NCBI RefSeq assembly: GCF_900102015.1
Contig: NZ_FNAT01000002.1
Coordinates: 620,001-684,000, forward strand
Direction: 5' to 3'
DNA: 64,000 nucleotides
From: Limimaricola pyoseonensis
Lineage (GTDB): Bacteria > Pseudomonadota > Alphaproteobacteria > Rhodobacterales > Rhodobacteraceae
Shown: positions 46,085 to 55,330 of the stretch, in pieces
How the letters are laid out: each line of letters begins with the position of its first letter
How positions within the stretch are numbered: position 1 is the stretch's first letter
The notes under the pieces: model-generated
The model's database searches: none
Seen by the model: the letters and a program-made list of their open reading frames with translations, nothing else
What the model was told of the DNA's origin: nothing
Position numbers and translations under genes: made by a program

Positions 46085-46963
46085 ATGGCCTATTTCATCG
46101 AACTTCTCGTCAACGGCGCCCTCGTGGGGCTGATGTACGCGCTGGCCGCGCTGGGCTTCGTGCTGATCTACAAGTCGGCCGGCGTGCCCAACCTCGCGCA
46201 GGGCGCGCTGGTGATGATGGCGGCCTATCTCGTGTGGTATCTCGGCTCGCTCGGCCTGCCGATCTGGATCGCCATCGCGGTCGGGGCGGCGCTGATGTTC
46301 GGCTTCGGCCTGCTGGTGGAGCGGCTGCTTCTGCGGCGCATGGTCGGCCAGCCGGTGATCATGGTGGTGATGCTGACGCTCGGCATGGAAATTTTGCTGC
46401 GCGGGCTCATTCCCGGCGTGTTCGGCGCGGCGCCGAAGCCCCTCGACCTCGGCATCGGCCTCGCGCCGGTGATCGTCGCCGACGTCTTCATGAACCGCGC
46501 CTACCTGATCGGCGGGCTGGTGGCGGTGCTCTTGATCGCGGCCTCGATGCTGTTCTTCCGCACCCGCCTCGGCACCAAGCTGCGCGCCGTCTCGGACGAC
46601 CACGTGGCGAGCTGGGCCGTGGGCCTTTCGGTCGAGCGCGCGATCGGCCTGTCCTGGGGCATCGCCGGCATCGCGGCGGTGGGCGCGGGCGTGCTCTGGG
46701 GCTCGGTGCAGGGCGTGGACTGGACGCTCTCGACGCTGCTCTTCCCGGCGATCGCCGTGGTGATCCTCGGCGGCGTCGACTCGATCAAGGGCGTGCTGGT
46801 CGGCGGCCTCGCCGTCGGCATCCTCGGCAGCGTCATCCCCGGCTATCTCGACGCGATGGTCGGCGGCAGCACCCGCGACGTCGTCACCTCGGTCATCATC
46901 CTGCTGACCATCCTCGTCCGGCCGCACGGCATCTTCGGGCGCGAAGACATCGAGAGGATCTGA
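46085..46963 (+). CDS. Liv-type ABC transporter permease (LivH-like)
   Basis: 292-residue permease with about eight helices. ELLVNGALVGLMYALAALGF is the LivH N-terminus, with YKSAGVPNLAQGALVMMAAY and the EAA-like loop RLGTKLRAVSDDHVASWAVGL. GVLWGSVQGVDWTLSTLLFP and ILGGVDSIKGVLVGGLAVGI near the C-terminus are typical. It begins one base after the synthetase stop region and 3 bases before the second permease. Confidence 0.92.
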   Translation: MAYFIELLVNGALVGLMYALAALGFVLIYKSAGVPNLAQGALVMMAAYLVWYLGSLGLPIWIAIAVGAALMFGFGLLVERLLLRRMVGQPVIMVVMLTLGMEILLRGLIPGVFGAAPKPLDLGIGLAPVIVADVFMNRAYLIGGLVAVLLIAASMLFFRTRLGTKLRAVSDDHVASWAVGLSVERAIGLSWGIAGIAAVGAGVLWGSVQGVDWTLSTLLFPAIAVVILGGVDSIKGVLVGGLAVGILGSVIPGYLDAMVGGSTRDVVTSVIILLTILVRPHGIFGREDIERI

Positions 46964-46966
46964 TCC

Positions 46967-48040
46967 ATGTTCTACCGTCTCTCCGGCATCCGCCACACCA
47001 GCTACCCGGCCGCGCGCCAGCTCTGGCCGATCGCCGCCGACCGCTGGCAGGTCGGGCTGGTCACGGCGCTGGCGCTGGCCGCCCCGGTGCTGGTCTCGGA
47101 CCTCTATCTCGGCAGCTACGTGCTGCCCTGGCTGATCTGGACCGCCGCGGCGCTGTCGCTGTCGCTCTTGATGGGCCTCGGCGGGCAGCTGCATTTCGGC
47201 TTCGCGGCGGTGATGGCGATCGGCGCCTACAGCTCGATCCACCTGACGCGGGCCGGCGTGCCCTTCGAGTTCGCGCTTCTGGGCGGCGGCGTCGCGGCGG
47301 CCGTGATCGGCACCGCCTTCGGCGCGGCGGCGCTTCGGGTGAAGGGCCTCTACCTGGTGATGGCGACGCTCGCCATGCAGTACCTGGTGGACTGGGTCAT
47401 CACCAACGTGCCCGCCATCTCGGGCGGCGCGCAGGCGACGCTGCGAACCCCTGAGGTGAGCTTCCTGCTCTTGCCGCTCGAAAGCCTCGACGCGCGCTAC
47501 TACGTGGCGCTCTTGTGGACCGTGCTGATGACACTGTTCTTCCTGAACGTGAAGCGCACCAGCTTCGGCCGGGCGCTGGCGGCGATCCGCGACAAGGACT
47601 TCGCGGCCGCCGTGATCGGGGTCGACCCGTTCCGCACCAAGCTGATGGCCTTCATGACCGCCTCCTTCGCGGGCGGCGTCTCGGGCGCGATCCTGGCGTT
47701 CTGCTACTACGGCGCGGTGACGCCCGAGCAGTTCGGCTTCAACGTCTCGATCCAGCTCGTGGCGATGGTGCTGGTGGGCGGCCTCGGCAGCGTCATCGGC
47801 GGCTATTTCGGCGCGGGCTTCGTGCTTCTGGTGCCGATCGTGCTGACCAACCTGATCGCCGGGCTCGCCGGCGCGGGCTGGATCTCGGTGTCGCAGAACC
47901 TCGCGGCGCATCTGCCGCTGATCTTCTACGGCGGCATGATCATCGGCTTCCTGCTGTTCGAGCCGCTCGGCCTCGCCAAGATCTACGACAACATCCGGAA
48001 ATACTTCCTGGTCTGGCCGTTCCGCCATTCGGGAAGCTGA
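46967..48040 (+). CDS. Liv-type ABC transporter permease (LivM-like)
   Basis: 357-residue second permease with about ten helices. LSLSLLMGLGGQLHFGFAAV and GAYSSIHLTRAGVPF correspond to the LivM pattern, and KRTSFGRALAAIRDKDFAAAV, GVDPFRTKLMAFMTASFAGG and VLVGGLGSVIGGYFGAGFV follow. GAGGA precedes the ATG. It has an N-terminal cytoplasmic extension of about 40 residues (HTSYPAARQLWPIAADRW) common in carboxylate-type members. Confidence 0.92.
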   Translation: MFYRLSGIRHTSYPAARQLWPIAADRWQVGLVTALALAAPVLVSDLYLGSYVLPWLIWTAAALSLSLLMGLGGQLHFGFAAVMAIGAYSSIHLTRAGVPFEFALLGGGVAAAVIGTAFGAAALRVKGLYLVMATLAMQYLVDWVITNVPAISGGAQATLRTPEVSFLLLPLESLDARYYVALLWTVLMTLFFLNVKRTSFGRALAAIRDKDFAAAVIGVDPFRTKLMAFMTASFAGGVSGAILAFCYYGAVTPEQFGFNVSIQLVAMVLVGGLGSVIGGYFGAGFVLLVPIVLTNLIAGLAGAGWISVSQNLAAHLPLIFYGGMIIGFLLFEPLGLAKIYDNIRKYFLVWPFRHSGS

Positions 48041-48076
48041 GACCCTGAACAGGGCAATCTAGGGAGGAGGACCCCA

Positions 48077-49327
48077 ATGACGATTTTGAAGCGGATCGGG
48101 CGGCCGGCGGCGCTGGCGCTCGGCCTCGCGGGCGCCGCCGGCGGCGTCGCGGCGCAGGACAAGGAGCCGATCAAGTTCGGCCTGCTGCAGGACTTCACCG
48201 CCGTCTACACCTTCGTGACCGGCGAATATAACCAGGGCCAGCAGGACTACCTGACGCTGGTCAACGAGGAGGGCGGCATCGACGGCCACATGTTCGAGGC
48301 CATCGTCCGCGACACCGGCAACGAGCCGCAGCGCGGCATCGAGGCCTACAACCGGGCGCGCGAGGAGGGCGCGATCCTGTTCGACTTCCTCTCGACCCCG
48401 GTGTCGCGCGGCCTCGTCGACCAGGTGATGAAGGACGAGGTGGTGCTGATCACGCCGCTGCACGGCCGCGGCGACGCGGCGGCGGGCGAGACCTTCCCCT
48501 TCGTCTTCCCGGTGATGGCGACCTACTGGTCGCAGGCCGCGGTGCTGGCCGACCACATCAAGTCCACGGGCGGGCTCGAGGGCAAGAAGGTGGCGCTCGT
48601 GCACATCGACAGCCCCTTCGGGCGCGAGCCGATGCCGGTGCTCGAGGGCATCGCCGAGGCCGAGAACTTCGAGGTGCGCGGCTTCCCCTATCCGAGCCCG
48701 GGCAACGAGCAGTCGGCCACCTGGTCCGAGGTGCGCCGCTACCGCCCCGACGTTGTGTTCATCTGGGGCGCGGGCGGCGGCCAGTCGGTCTCGGTCCAGC
48801 AGGCGATCCGCAACGGCATCGACCCGGCCTCGATCCACTCGGTGGTCTGGATGGCCGAGACCGACGCCCGCAATGTCGGCGCCGACGCGATGACCGGCGT
48901 GAAGCGCTTCGAGGCGGTGGCCACCGGCACCGAGACGCCGATCGTGTCGCGTATCGTCGAGAAGGTGGTCGAGCCCGGCAAGAGCGCGGGTGACGCGGCC
49001 AATGTCGGCTCGAGCTACTACAACATCGGCGTCGCCACGATGGCGGTGGCGGTCGAGGCCGCCCGCCTCGCGCTGGAAAGCGAAGGCGCGCCGCTCGACG
49101 GGCCGAAGCTGAAGGCCGGCTTCGAGATGATCGAGAACTTCGACGCCGAGGGCATGATGCCGCCGATCACCATCACCCCCGAGGATCACCAGGGCGGCGG
49201 CTACGGCCGGGTCGCGCAGTGGAACGGCAGCGCGTGGGAGCCGGTCAGCGACTGGACCACCGCCTACCCGGAGATCGTGCAGGAAGAGATCGAGATGAAC
49301 GCGGCCGAGTACGCGGGAGGCAACTGA
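48077..49327 (+). CDS. Liv-type ABC transporter periplasmic binding protein
   Basis: 416-residue type I periplasmic binding protein. A Sec signal peptide (AALALGLAGAAGGVAAQ) is followed by IKFGLLQDFTAVYTFVTGEY and LTLVNEEGGIDGHMFEAIV. VALVHIDSPFGREPMPVLEG and YRPDVVFIWGAGGGQS are in the middle. Several Trp and acidic residues toward the C-terminus (SVVWMAETDARNVGADAMTG) suggest a pocket unlike that for leucine. GGAGGAGGACC precedes the ATG. It sits between the permease genes and the second ATPase, as in aromatic-acid importers. Confidence 0.9.
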   Translation: MTILKRIGRPAALALGLAGAAGGVAAQDKEPIKFGLLQDFTAVYTFVTGEYNQGQQDYLTLVNEEGGIDGHMFEAIVRDTGNEPQRGIEAYNRAREEGAILFDFLSTPVSRGLVDQVMKDEVVLITPLHGRGDAAAGETFPFVFPVMATYWSQAAVLADHIKSTGGLEGKKVALVHIDSPFGREPMPVLEGIAEAENFEVRGFPYPSPGNEQSATWSEVRRYRPDVVFIWGAGGGQSVSVQQAIRNGIDPASIHSVVWMAETDARNVGADAMTGVKRFEAVATGTETPIVSRIVEKVVEPGKSAGDAANVGSSYYNIGVATMAVAVEAARLALESEGAPLDGPKLKAGFEMIENFDAEGMMPPITITPEDHQGGGYGRVAQWNGSAWEPVSDWTTAYPEIVQEEIEMNAAEYAGGN

Positions 49328-49329
49328 GC

Positions 49330-50121
<792 letters not shown>

Positions 50122-50155
50122 CCGCGCCGCGGGGCTGCATTCCGAGGCAAAAGAG

Positions 50156-50185
50156 AAGGCCGCCGGGCGAACCGGCGGCCTTTTT
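50156..50185 (+). terminator. Rho-independent terminator of the ligase/ABC operon
   Basis: Perfect 11-bp stem including GGCCGCCGG/CCGGCGGCC with flanking AA/TT pairs and a 5-base loop, then TTTTT. It is 35 bases after the ATPase stop and also faces the convergent ivd gene. Confidence 0.9.
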
Positions 50186-50228
50186 CGCAAGCGCTTCGTG
50201 AGCGGGCAGGGGCCGACGGCCCCCGCGG

Positions 50229-51392
50229 TCAGGCGGTTTCCTTGAACAGCTCGCGGCCGATCAGCATGCGGCGGATCTCGGAGGTGCCGGCGCCGATCTC
50301 GTAGAGCTTGGCGTCGCGCAGGAGCCGGCCGGTCGGGTACTCGTTGATGTAGCCGTTGCCGCCCAGCGCCTGGATCGCCTGCAGCGCCTGCTGGGTCGCG
50401 GCCTCGGCCGAGTAGAGGATGCAGCCGGCGGCGTCCTTGCGGCTGGTCTCGCCCCGGTCGCAGGCGCCGGCCACGGCGTAGACGTAGCTGCGGCAGGCGT
50501 TCATCGCGACATACATGTCGGCGATCTTGGCCTGCATCAGCTGGAACTCACCGATCGCCTGGCCGAACTGCTTGCGCTCGTGGACGTAGGGAACGACCAC
50601 GTCGAGGCAGGCATGCATGATGCCGACCGGGCCGGCGGCCAGAACGACCCGCTCGTAGTCGAGCCCGCTCATCAGCACCTTCACGCCGCCGCCGACCTCG
50701 CCCAGCACGTTCTCGTAGGGCACCTCGCAATCCTCGAACACCAGCTCGCAGGTGTTCGAGCCGCGCATCCCGAGCTTGTCGAGCTTCTGCGCGGTCGAGA
50801 AGCCGGCCATGCCCTTCTCGATGATGAAGGCGGTGATGCCCTTGGGGCCGGCCTCGGGGTCGGTCTTGGCGTAGACGATCAGGGTCGAGGCGTCGGGACC
50901 GTTGGTGATCCACATCTTGGTGCCGTTCAGCACGAAGCGGTCGTTGCGCTTCTCGGCCTTCAGCTTCATGCCGACGACGTCCGAGCCCGCGCCCGCCTCG
51001 GACATGGCGAGCGAGCCGACATGCTCGCCCGACATGAGCTTGGGCAGGTATTTGCGCTTCTGCTCCTCGGTGCCGTTGCGGCGCAGCTGGTTGACGCAGA
51101 GGTTGGAATGCGCGCCGTAGGAGAGGCCGACCGAGGCCGAGGCCCGGCTGATCTCCTCGACCGCGACGCAATGGGCGAGGTAGCCCATGCCGGCGCCGCC
51201 GAACTCCTCCTCGACGGTGATGCCCAGAAGGCCCAGCTCGCCCATCTCCTGCCAGAGCCCTTCGGGGAACTGGTTGGAGCGGTCGATCTCCTCGGCCTGC
51301 GGCGCGATCCGCTCCTGCGCGAAGCGGTGCACCATGTCGCGCAGCGCCTCGATCTCGTCGCCGAGCGCGAAATTCATCGATCTGTCGAACAT
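50229..51392 (-). CDS. ivd: Isovaleryl-CoA dehydrogenase
   Basis: 387-residue acyl-CoA dehydrogenase of leucine breakdown. [52 protein letters not shown] and [20 protein letters not shown] are present. The catalytic base expected for IVD is Glu247 in LDYERVV, while the position used by MCAD is Ala in [10 protein letters not shown], which supports isovaleryl over other acyl-CoAs. GGAGG precedes the ATG. Methylcrotonyl-CoA carboxylase genes do not follow; the next gene is convergent. The upstream TetR gene overlaps its first 19 bases. Confidence 0.88.
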   Translation of the reverse strand: MFDRSMNFALGDEIEALRDMVHRFAQERIAPQAEEIDRSNQFPEGLWQEMGELGLLGITVEEEFGGAGMGYLAHCVAVEEISRASASVGLSYGAHSNLCVNQLRRNGTEEQKRKYLPKLMSGEHVGSLAMSEAGAGSDVVGMKLKAEKRNDRFVLNGTKMWITNGPDASTLIVYAKTDPEAGPKGITAFIIEKGMAGFSTAQKLDKLGMRGSNTCELVFEDCEVPYENVLGEVGGGVKVLMSGLDYERVVLAAGPVGIMHACLDVVVPYVHERKQFGQAIGEFQLMQAKIADMYVAMNACRSYVYAVAGACDRGETSRKDAAGCILYSAEAATQQALQAIQALGGNGYINEYPTGRLLRDAKLYEIGAGTSEIRRMLIGRELFKETA

Positions 51393-52000
51393 GTGTCCTC
51401 CCTGTCCTGTGTTTGGGGCATGGCGGCGCCGACCGCGCGGCGCGCCTGCGTGACGTAAAGCTCGACCACCTCGGCCTCGCCGAGCCGGCCGCCTTCGCGG
51501 TACCAATTGGTCACGCCGGTGATCTGCGCGATCAGGCCCATCGTCGCGACGAAGGGCTCGTCGATCGCGAAGCGGCCCGTGGCGCGGCCGTCCTCGAGGA
51601 TCGCCCGCAGCGCCGCCTCGTAGCGGCGGCGCAGCGTCTTGATGCGGGCGAGATTCTCCGGCTCGAGGCTGCGCAGTTCCATGTAGGCGATGAACACCTC
51701 GTCGGGCCGGCGGATGTGGTAGCCCACATGCAGCCGCACGAAGGCGTCGAGCCGCGCCGCCGGGTCGCCCGTGCCGGGCACGCCGCGCGCGAGCGCCGCC
51801 AGCAGCCGCTCCATGTGGCTTTCGAGCAGGCCCACGAGGATGTCCTGCTTGCCGGGGAAATGGTTGTAGATCGCGCTGGGCCGGATGCCGACCCGCTCGG
51901 CGATGTCGCGCACGGAGACCGCCGCGTAGCCGCGCTCGGCAAATAGCCGCAGCGCGGCGGCGCCGATCTCGGCCTTGGTGTCGCGGCGGGTGTCGAGCAT
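51374..52000 (-). CDS. TetR-family transcriptional regulator
   Basis: 208-residue repressor. The N-terminal helix-turn-helix reads [20 protein letters not shown] then [19 protein letters not shown], as in TetR regulators. The C-terminal effector domain has [20 protein letters not shown], common in regulators of acyl-CoA metabolism. I choose the ATG at 52000 because a perfect palindrome lies just upstream; in-frame ATGs at 52033 and 52057 would place it in the coding sequence. The 3' end overlaps the ivd start by 19 bases, so both are one operon. Confidence 0.88.
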   Translation of the reverse strand: MLDTRRDTKAEIGAAALRLFAERGYAAVSVRDIAERVGIRPSAIYNHFPGKQDILVGLLESHMERLLAALARGVPGTGDPAARLDAFVRLHVGYHIRRPDEVFIAYMELRSLEPENLARIKTLRRRYEAALRAILEDGRATGRFAIDEPFVATMGLIAQITGVTNWYREGGRLGEAEVVELYVTQARRAVGAAMPQTQDREDTCSTDR

Positions 52001-52014
52001 CGTGAGTCCCGTGG

Positions 52015-52028
52015 TGAACGATCGTTCA
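52015..52028 (-). promoter_or_regulatory. Perfect 14-bp palindrome, candidate TetR operator
   Basis: TGAACGATCGTTCA is a perfect palindrome 15 bases upstream of the TetR ATG. Palindromes with AACG-CGTT cores are common operators of TetR regulators. Autoregulation, and with it control of the co-transcribed ivd, is the likely role. Confidence 0.65.
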
Positions 52029-52196
52029 TTCATGCCACGACCGCGGCCTTCGGGCAAGCCCGGAGATGCCGCCGGGTGTGGCGGGGCTGCCCGGTCGCGG
52101 CGGGGCGCAGGTTGCGAAGCGGGCTTGCGCAGTTGCCGCCTCCCTCCGCCTGTGGCATCACGGCCATGGCGAAACTGAACGAGAGAGTCCCGGCCC

Positions 52197-52850
52197 GTGG
52201 TTGATTATGCGACCCGCCGCGTCTTCATGGTCGACACCCAGGTGCGGCCGTCGGACGTGACGAAATTCCCGATCATCAACGCGATGCTCGAGGTGCCGCG
52301 CGAGCAGTACGTGCCCGCCCATCTGCGCGAGGCCGCCTATGTGGGCGAGAACCTGCCGCTGGGCGGCGACCGCGTCGTTCTCGAGCCGCGCACCCTGGCC
52401 AAGATGCTGGACGGGCTGATGCTCGATGCCGAGGACGCGGTGCTCGATCTGGGCTGCGGGCTCGGCTACTCGACGGCCGTGCTGGCCCGGCTCGCGGGAT
52501 TCGTGGCCGCGGTCGAGGATGACGAGGCGCGCGCCGCCGAGGCGCAGTCGATCCTGACCGAGAACGGCGTCGACAACGCCGCGGTGCTCTGCGGCCCGCT
52601 GGCCGAGGGGGCGGCGAAGAGCGCGCCCTACGACGCGATCATCCTGCAAGGCGCGATCGAGCGTTTTCCCGAGTCGCTCGAGGAGCAGCTGCGCGAAGGC
52701 GGCCGCGTCGCGGCGATCTTCGCGGAAGGGGCGGTCGGCGTGGTGCGGATCGGTCACAAGATCGACGGACGGATTTCGTGGCGCTACGCTTTCAATGCCG
52801 GCGCGCCGGTGCTTGCGGGCTTCGAAGGGGAGCGCGACTTCGTGCTCTGA
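52197..52850 (+). CDS. Protein-L-isoaspartate O-methyltransferase-like protein
   Basis: 217-residue SAM-dependent methyltransferase of the PCMT family. Motif I is VLDLGCGLGYSTAVLARLAG. EVPREQYVPAHLREAAYVGENLPLG matches the PCMT N-terminal block. The usual TISQPY segment is replaced by VVLEPRTLAKM, so repair of isoaspartyl residues is doubtful and another methyl acceptor is possible. It starts at GTG 52197 with no clear Shine-Dalgarno. It lies 44 bases upstream of the TolC-family gene, an arrangement common in alphaproteobacteria. Confidence 0.82.
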   Translation: MVDYATRRVFMVDTQVRPSDVTKFPIINAMLEVPREQYVPAHLREAAYVGENLPLGGDRVVLEPRTLAKMLDGLMLDAEDAVLDLGCGLGYSTAVLARLAGFVAAVEDDEARAAEAQSILTENGVDNAAVLCGPLAEGAAKSAPYDAIILQGAIERFPESLEEQLREGGRVAAIFAEGAVGVVRIGHKIDGRISWRYAFNAGAPVLAGFEGERDFVL

Positions 52851-52894
52851 ACGACGGTGACACCACCGATAACGAGGGAATGGGCGAGGGCGGT

Positions 52895-54262
52895 ATGCGG
52901 CGAATTCTGGGATCACTGGTGATGGGGATCGGGCTGGCCGCGGCCACCGCCCCGGCCTTGCGGGCCGAAACGCTCGCCGACGCGCTGGCCTTCGGCTACG
53001 AGCACAGCGGCCTGCTGGAGCAGAACCGCGCGCTGCTGCGCGCCGCCGACGAGGACGTGGCGCAGGCGCTTTCGGCGCTCCGCCCGGTCCTGAACTGGTC
53101 GGCCGATGCCCGCGCGACGCGCGGCCCCGACCCGGCGGGCGGCACCGCGACCGACACGGCGGCGAGCGCCTCGCTGACCGCGTCGCTGCTGCTCTACGAC
53201 GGCGGCGCCAGCCGCTACGCGATCGACGCGCAGAAGGCGCTGGTTCTGGCCACGCGCGAAAGCCTGCGCGGCATCGAGCAGCAGGTGCTGCAGCGCATCG
53301 TCGAGGCCTATCTCGAGATCCAGCGCGCCATCGCCTTCGTCGATCTGCGCCAGAACAACCTGCGCCTGATCACCCAGGAACTGCGCGCCGCGCGCGACCG
53401 CTTCGAGGTCGGCGAGGTGACCCGCACCGACGTGTCGCTGGCCGAGGCGCGGCTTGCCGCCGCCCGCAGCCAGCTTGCCGCCGACGAAGGCGCGCTGACC
53501 CAGGCCCGGGCCGAGTTCCGCGCCGCGGTCGGCCGCGCGCCGGGCAACCTGTCCCCGGCCCCCGATGCCCGCATCCCGTCGAGCCTCGCCGAGGCGCAGA
53601 ACATCGCGCGGCGCACCCATCCGGCGCTGCGCGAGGCGCAGCAGCGCGTCACCGTGGCCGAGCTGAACATCGCCCGCGCCGAGGCCGCGACGCGGCCCGA
53701 GATGACGCTCTCGGGCGGCATCACCGTCAATGACGACTTCGACGACAACGAGCGGATCGGCATCGATGTCGGCGCGCCGATCTATGCGGGCGGCCGCATC
53801 GCCAGCCAGGTGCGCCAGGCCCAGGCCCGCCGCGACGCGGCGCGGGGCGACCTGCTCAACACCGCGCGCACGATCGAGCGCAACGTGGCCAACGCCTACT
53901 CCTTCCTCGCCGTGGCGCGGGCCGGGATCGAGGCGTCGGGCCGCGAGGTCACGGCCGCGCAACTGGCCTTCGACGGCCTGCGCGAGGAGGCGGCGCTCGG
54001 CGCCCGCACCACGCTCGATGTGCTCGATGCCGAGCAGGACCTGCTCGACGCGCGCACCAACCTCGTCTCCGCGCAGATCGACGAGACGCTCGCGACCTAC
54101 TCGGTGCTCGCCGCGACCGGCCAGCTCACCGCCCAGCAGCTGGGCCTCGCGGTGCAGGTCTACGACCCGGCGGCCTATTACAACCTCGTGCGCAACGCGC
54201 CGGCGGCCAAGTCGGAGCAGGGGCGCGCGCTCGACCGGGTGCTCGAGGCGATCGGCCGGTAA
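52895..54262 (+). CDS. TolC-family outer-membrane channel protein
   Basis: 455-residue trimeric outer-membrane exit duct for type I secretion and efflux. A signal peptide (ILGSLVMGIGLAAATAPALRA) precedes two internally related halves rich in long helices and Ala/Arg/Gln, with VTRTDVSLAEARLAAARSQL and ARTTLDVLDAEQDLLDARTN at the equivalent positions. DVGAPIYAGGRIASQVRQA is a family block. The ATG at 52895 has GAGGG nearby; an in-frame ATG at 52880 would add five residues. No ABC or RND pump is adjacent on this strand. Confidence 0.9.
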   Translation: MRRILGSLVMGIGLAAATAPALRAETLADALAFGYEHSGLLEQNRALLRAADEDVAQALSALRPVLNWSADARATRGPDPAGGTATDTAASASLTASLLLYDGGASRYAIDAQKALVLATRESLRGIEQQVLQRIVEAYLEIQRAIAFVDLRQNNLRLITQELRAARDRFEVGEVTRTDVSLAEARLAAARSQLAADEGALTQARAEFRAAVGRAPGNLSPAPDARIPSSLAEAQNIARRTHPALREAQQRVTVAELNIARAEAATRPEMTLSGGITVNDDFDDNERIGIDVGAPIYAGGRIASQVRQAQARRDAARGDLLNTARTIERNVANAYSFLAVARAGIEASGREVTAAQLAFDGLREEAALGARTTLDVLDAEQDLLDARTNLVSAQIDETLATYSVLAATGQLTAQQLGLAVQVYDPAAYYNLVRNAPAAKSEQGRALDRVLEAIGR

Positions 54263-54278
54263 CGCGCTCGCGCCGCTG

Positions 54279-54307
54279 TTGTGAGACGATCCTCGACCCG
54301 CTAGACT
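54279..54307 (+). promoter_or_regulatory. Promoter of the PopZ-like gene
   Basis: TTGTGA (54279-54284) is followed after 17 bases by TAGACT (54302-54307), and the gene starts at 54334. The -10 element is exactly the loop of an inverted repeat. Confidence 0.45.
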
Positions 54308-54318
54308 GCGGGTCGAGG
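54291..54318 (+). repeat. Perfect 11-bp inverted repeat after the TolC-family gene
   Basis: CCTCGACCCGC and GCGGGTCGAGG flank TAGACT. It lies 28 bases after the TolC-family stop and 16 bases before the next gene. It could be a terminator or an operator around the -10 element. Confidence 0.6.
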
Positions 54319-54333
54319 CAAGCAGGGTAGTCC

Positions 54334-55326
54334 ATGTCCGATCCGGTGAAATCCGTCGAAATCGAGGACGTGCTGTCCTCCATCCGCCGTCTTTTGTCGG
54401 ACGGGGAGAACGCCGCCACCGAGGCGCGCCCGGCCGCGTCCGAGCGCGCCGTCGCCCCCAACCGGGTGACGTCCAAGCGCGGGGCCGCGCCACTGGTGCT
54501 GACCCCGGCGCTGCGGGTCGGAAGCGGGGACGCCCCGGCGCAGACCTCCGAACACGGCCGCGACGATCACGCCGAGGGCGCCGAGCCGACGCCGGACGAG
54601 GTGATCGGCGCCGCGATCTCGGCCATCGCCGCCGAGGCGGCCCGCGCCGAGACGGCAGAGGGCGAGGCGGGGCAGGCCCACCGGGAACGCGGCGCCGCGA
54701 TCCGCTCGCGGCTGCAGAGCACGATCGCCGAGCTCGAGGCCGCGATCACCCATCGCAGCGAGGAATGGGAGCCCGACGGCAGCGAGGCCGCGCCGGTCAT
54801 GGACTGGGAGGCCGTGCGCGGCGACGAGGCCGCGTTCCTCAGCCGTCGCCATCCGCCGTTCCAGGCCGATGGCGCCGCCCGGCCCGCGCCGGTCGAGGCA
54901 CCGTCCGAGCCGGACGAGGAGCCGTCCATGGCATCGCGGCCCGAGCCGCAGCAGCCCGCCCCCGAGGGGCAGGCCGGGGCGGCCCGGCTGCAGCCGGTGC
55001 CAGACGAGGAGCCCATGCCCGAGCCGCATCTGGCCATGCCGCCGCAGGCCGAGGCGCCGTTCGACGAAAGCTGGGACGAGCCCGCGGCGGAGCCCGAGCG
55101 GGATGTCCTGCCCGGGCCGGCCGCGCCCGCACCGGCGGAAAGCCGGGGCGCGTCGCTGGCCGAGACGGCCGAGGCCGCGCTCGACCCCGACATGCTGAAG
55201 GACATCGTGCGCGAGGTGCTGCGCGAGGAGCTCGACGGCGAGCTGGGCGAGCGGATCACCCGCAACGTCCGCAAGCTGGTGCGGCGCGAGATCTTCCGGG
55301 CGCTGTCGACGGGCGAGTTCGACTGA
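54334..55326 (+). CDS. PopZ-like (DUF2497-like) acidic, proline-rich protein
   Basis: 330-residue protein. A conserved N-terminal helix (KSVEIEDVLSSIRRLLSDGE) is followed by about 230 low-complexity residues rich in Pro, Glu and Ala. A conserved C-terminal helical pair closes it (DMLKDIVREVLREELDGELG, ITRNVRKLVRREIFRALST). This layout of short N-terminal helix, acidic disordered linker and C-terminal oligomerisation helices resembles polar organiser PopZ. Sequence identity to DUF2497 is limited, so the family call is tentative. It may scaffold cell-pole or secretion proteins. Confidence 0.55.
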   Translation: MSDPVKSVEIEDVLSSIRRLLSDGENAATEARPAASERAVAPNRVTSKRGAAPLVLTPALRVGSGDAPAQTSEHGRDDHAEGAEPTPDEVIGAAISAIAAEAARAETAEGEAGQAHRERGAAIRSRLQSTIAELEAAITHRSEEWEPDGSEAAPVMDWEAVRGDEAAFLSRRHPPFQADGAARPAPVEAPSEPDEEPSMASRPEPQQPAPEGQAGAARLQPVPDEEPMPEPHLAMPPQAEAPFDESWDEPAAEPERDVLPGPAAPAPAESRGASLAETAEAALDPDMLKDIVREVLREELDGELGERITRNVRKLVRREIFRALSTGEFD

Positions 55327-55330
55327 GCCT

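Noticed and set aside
46064-48028. 654-codon minus-strand open frame opposite the two permeases
   Set aside because: His/Arg/Asp-rich translation typical of antisense to membrane-protein genes; no start signal or domain.
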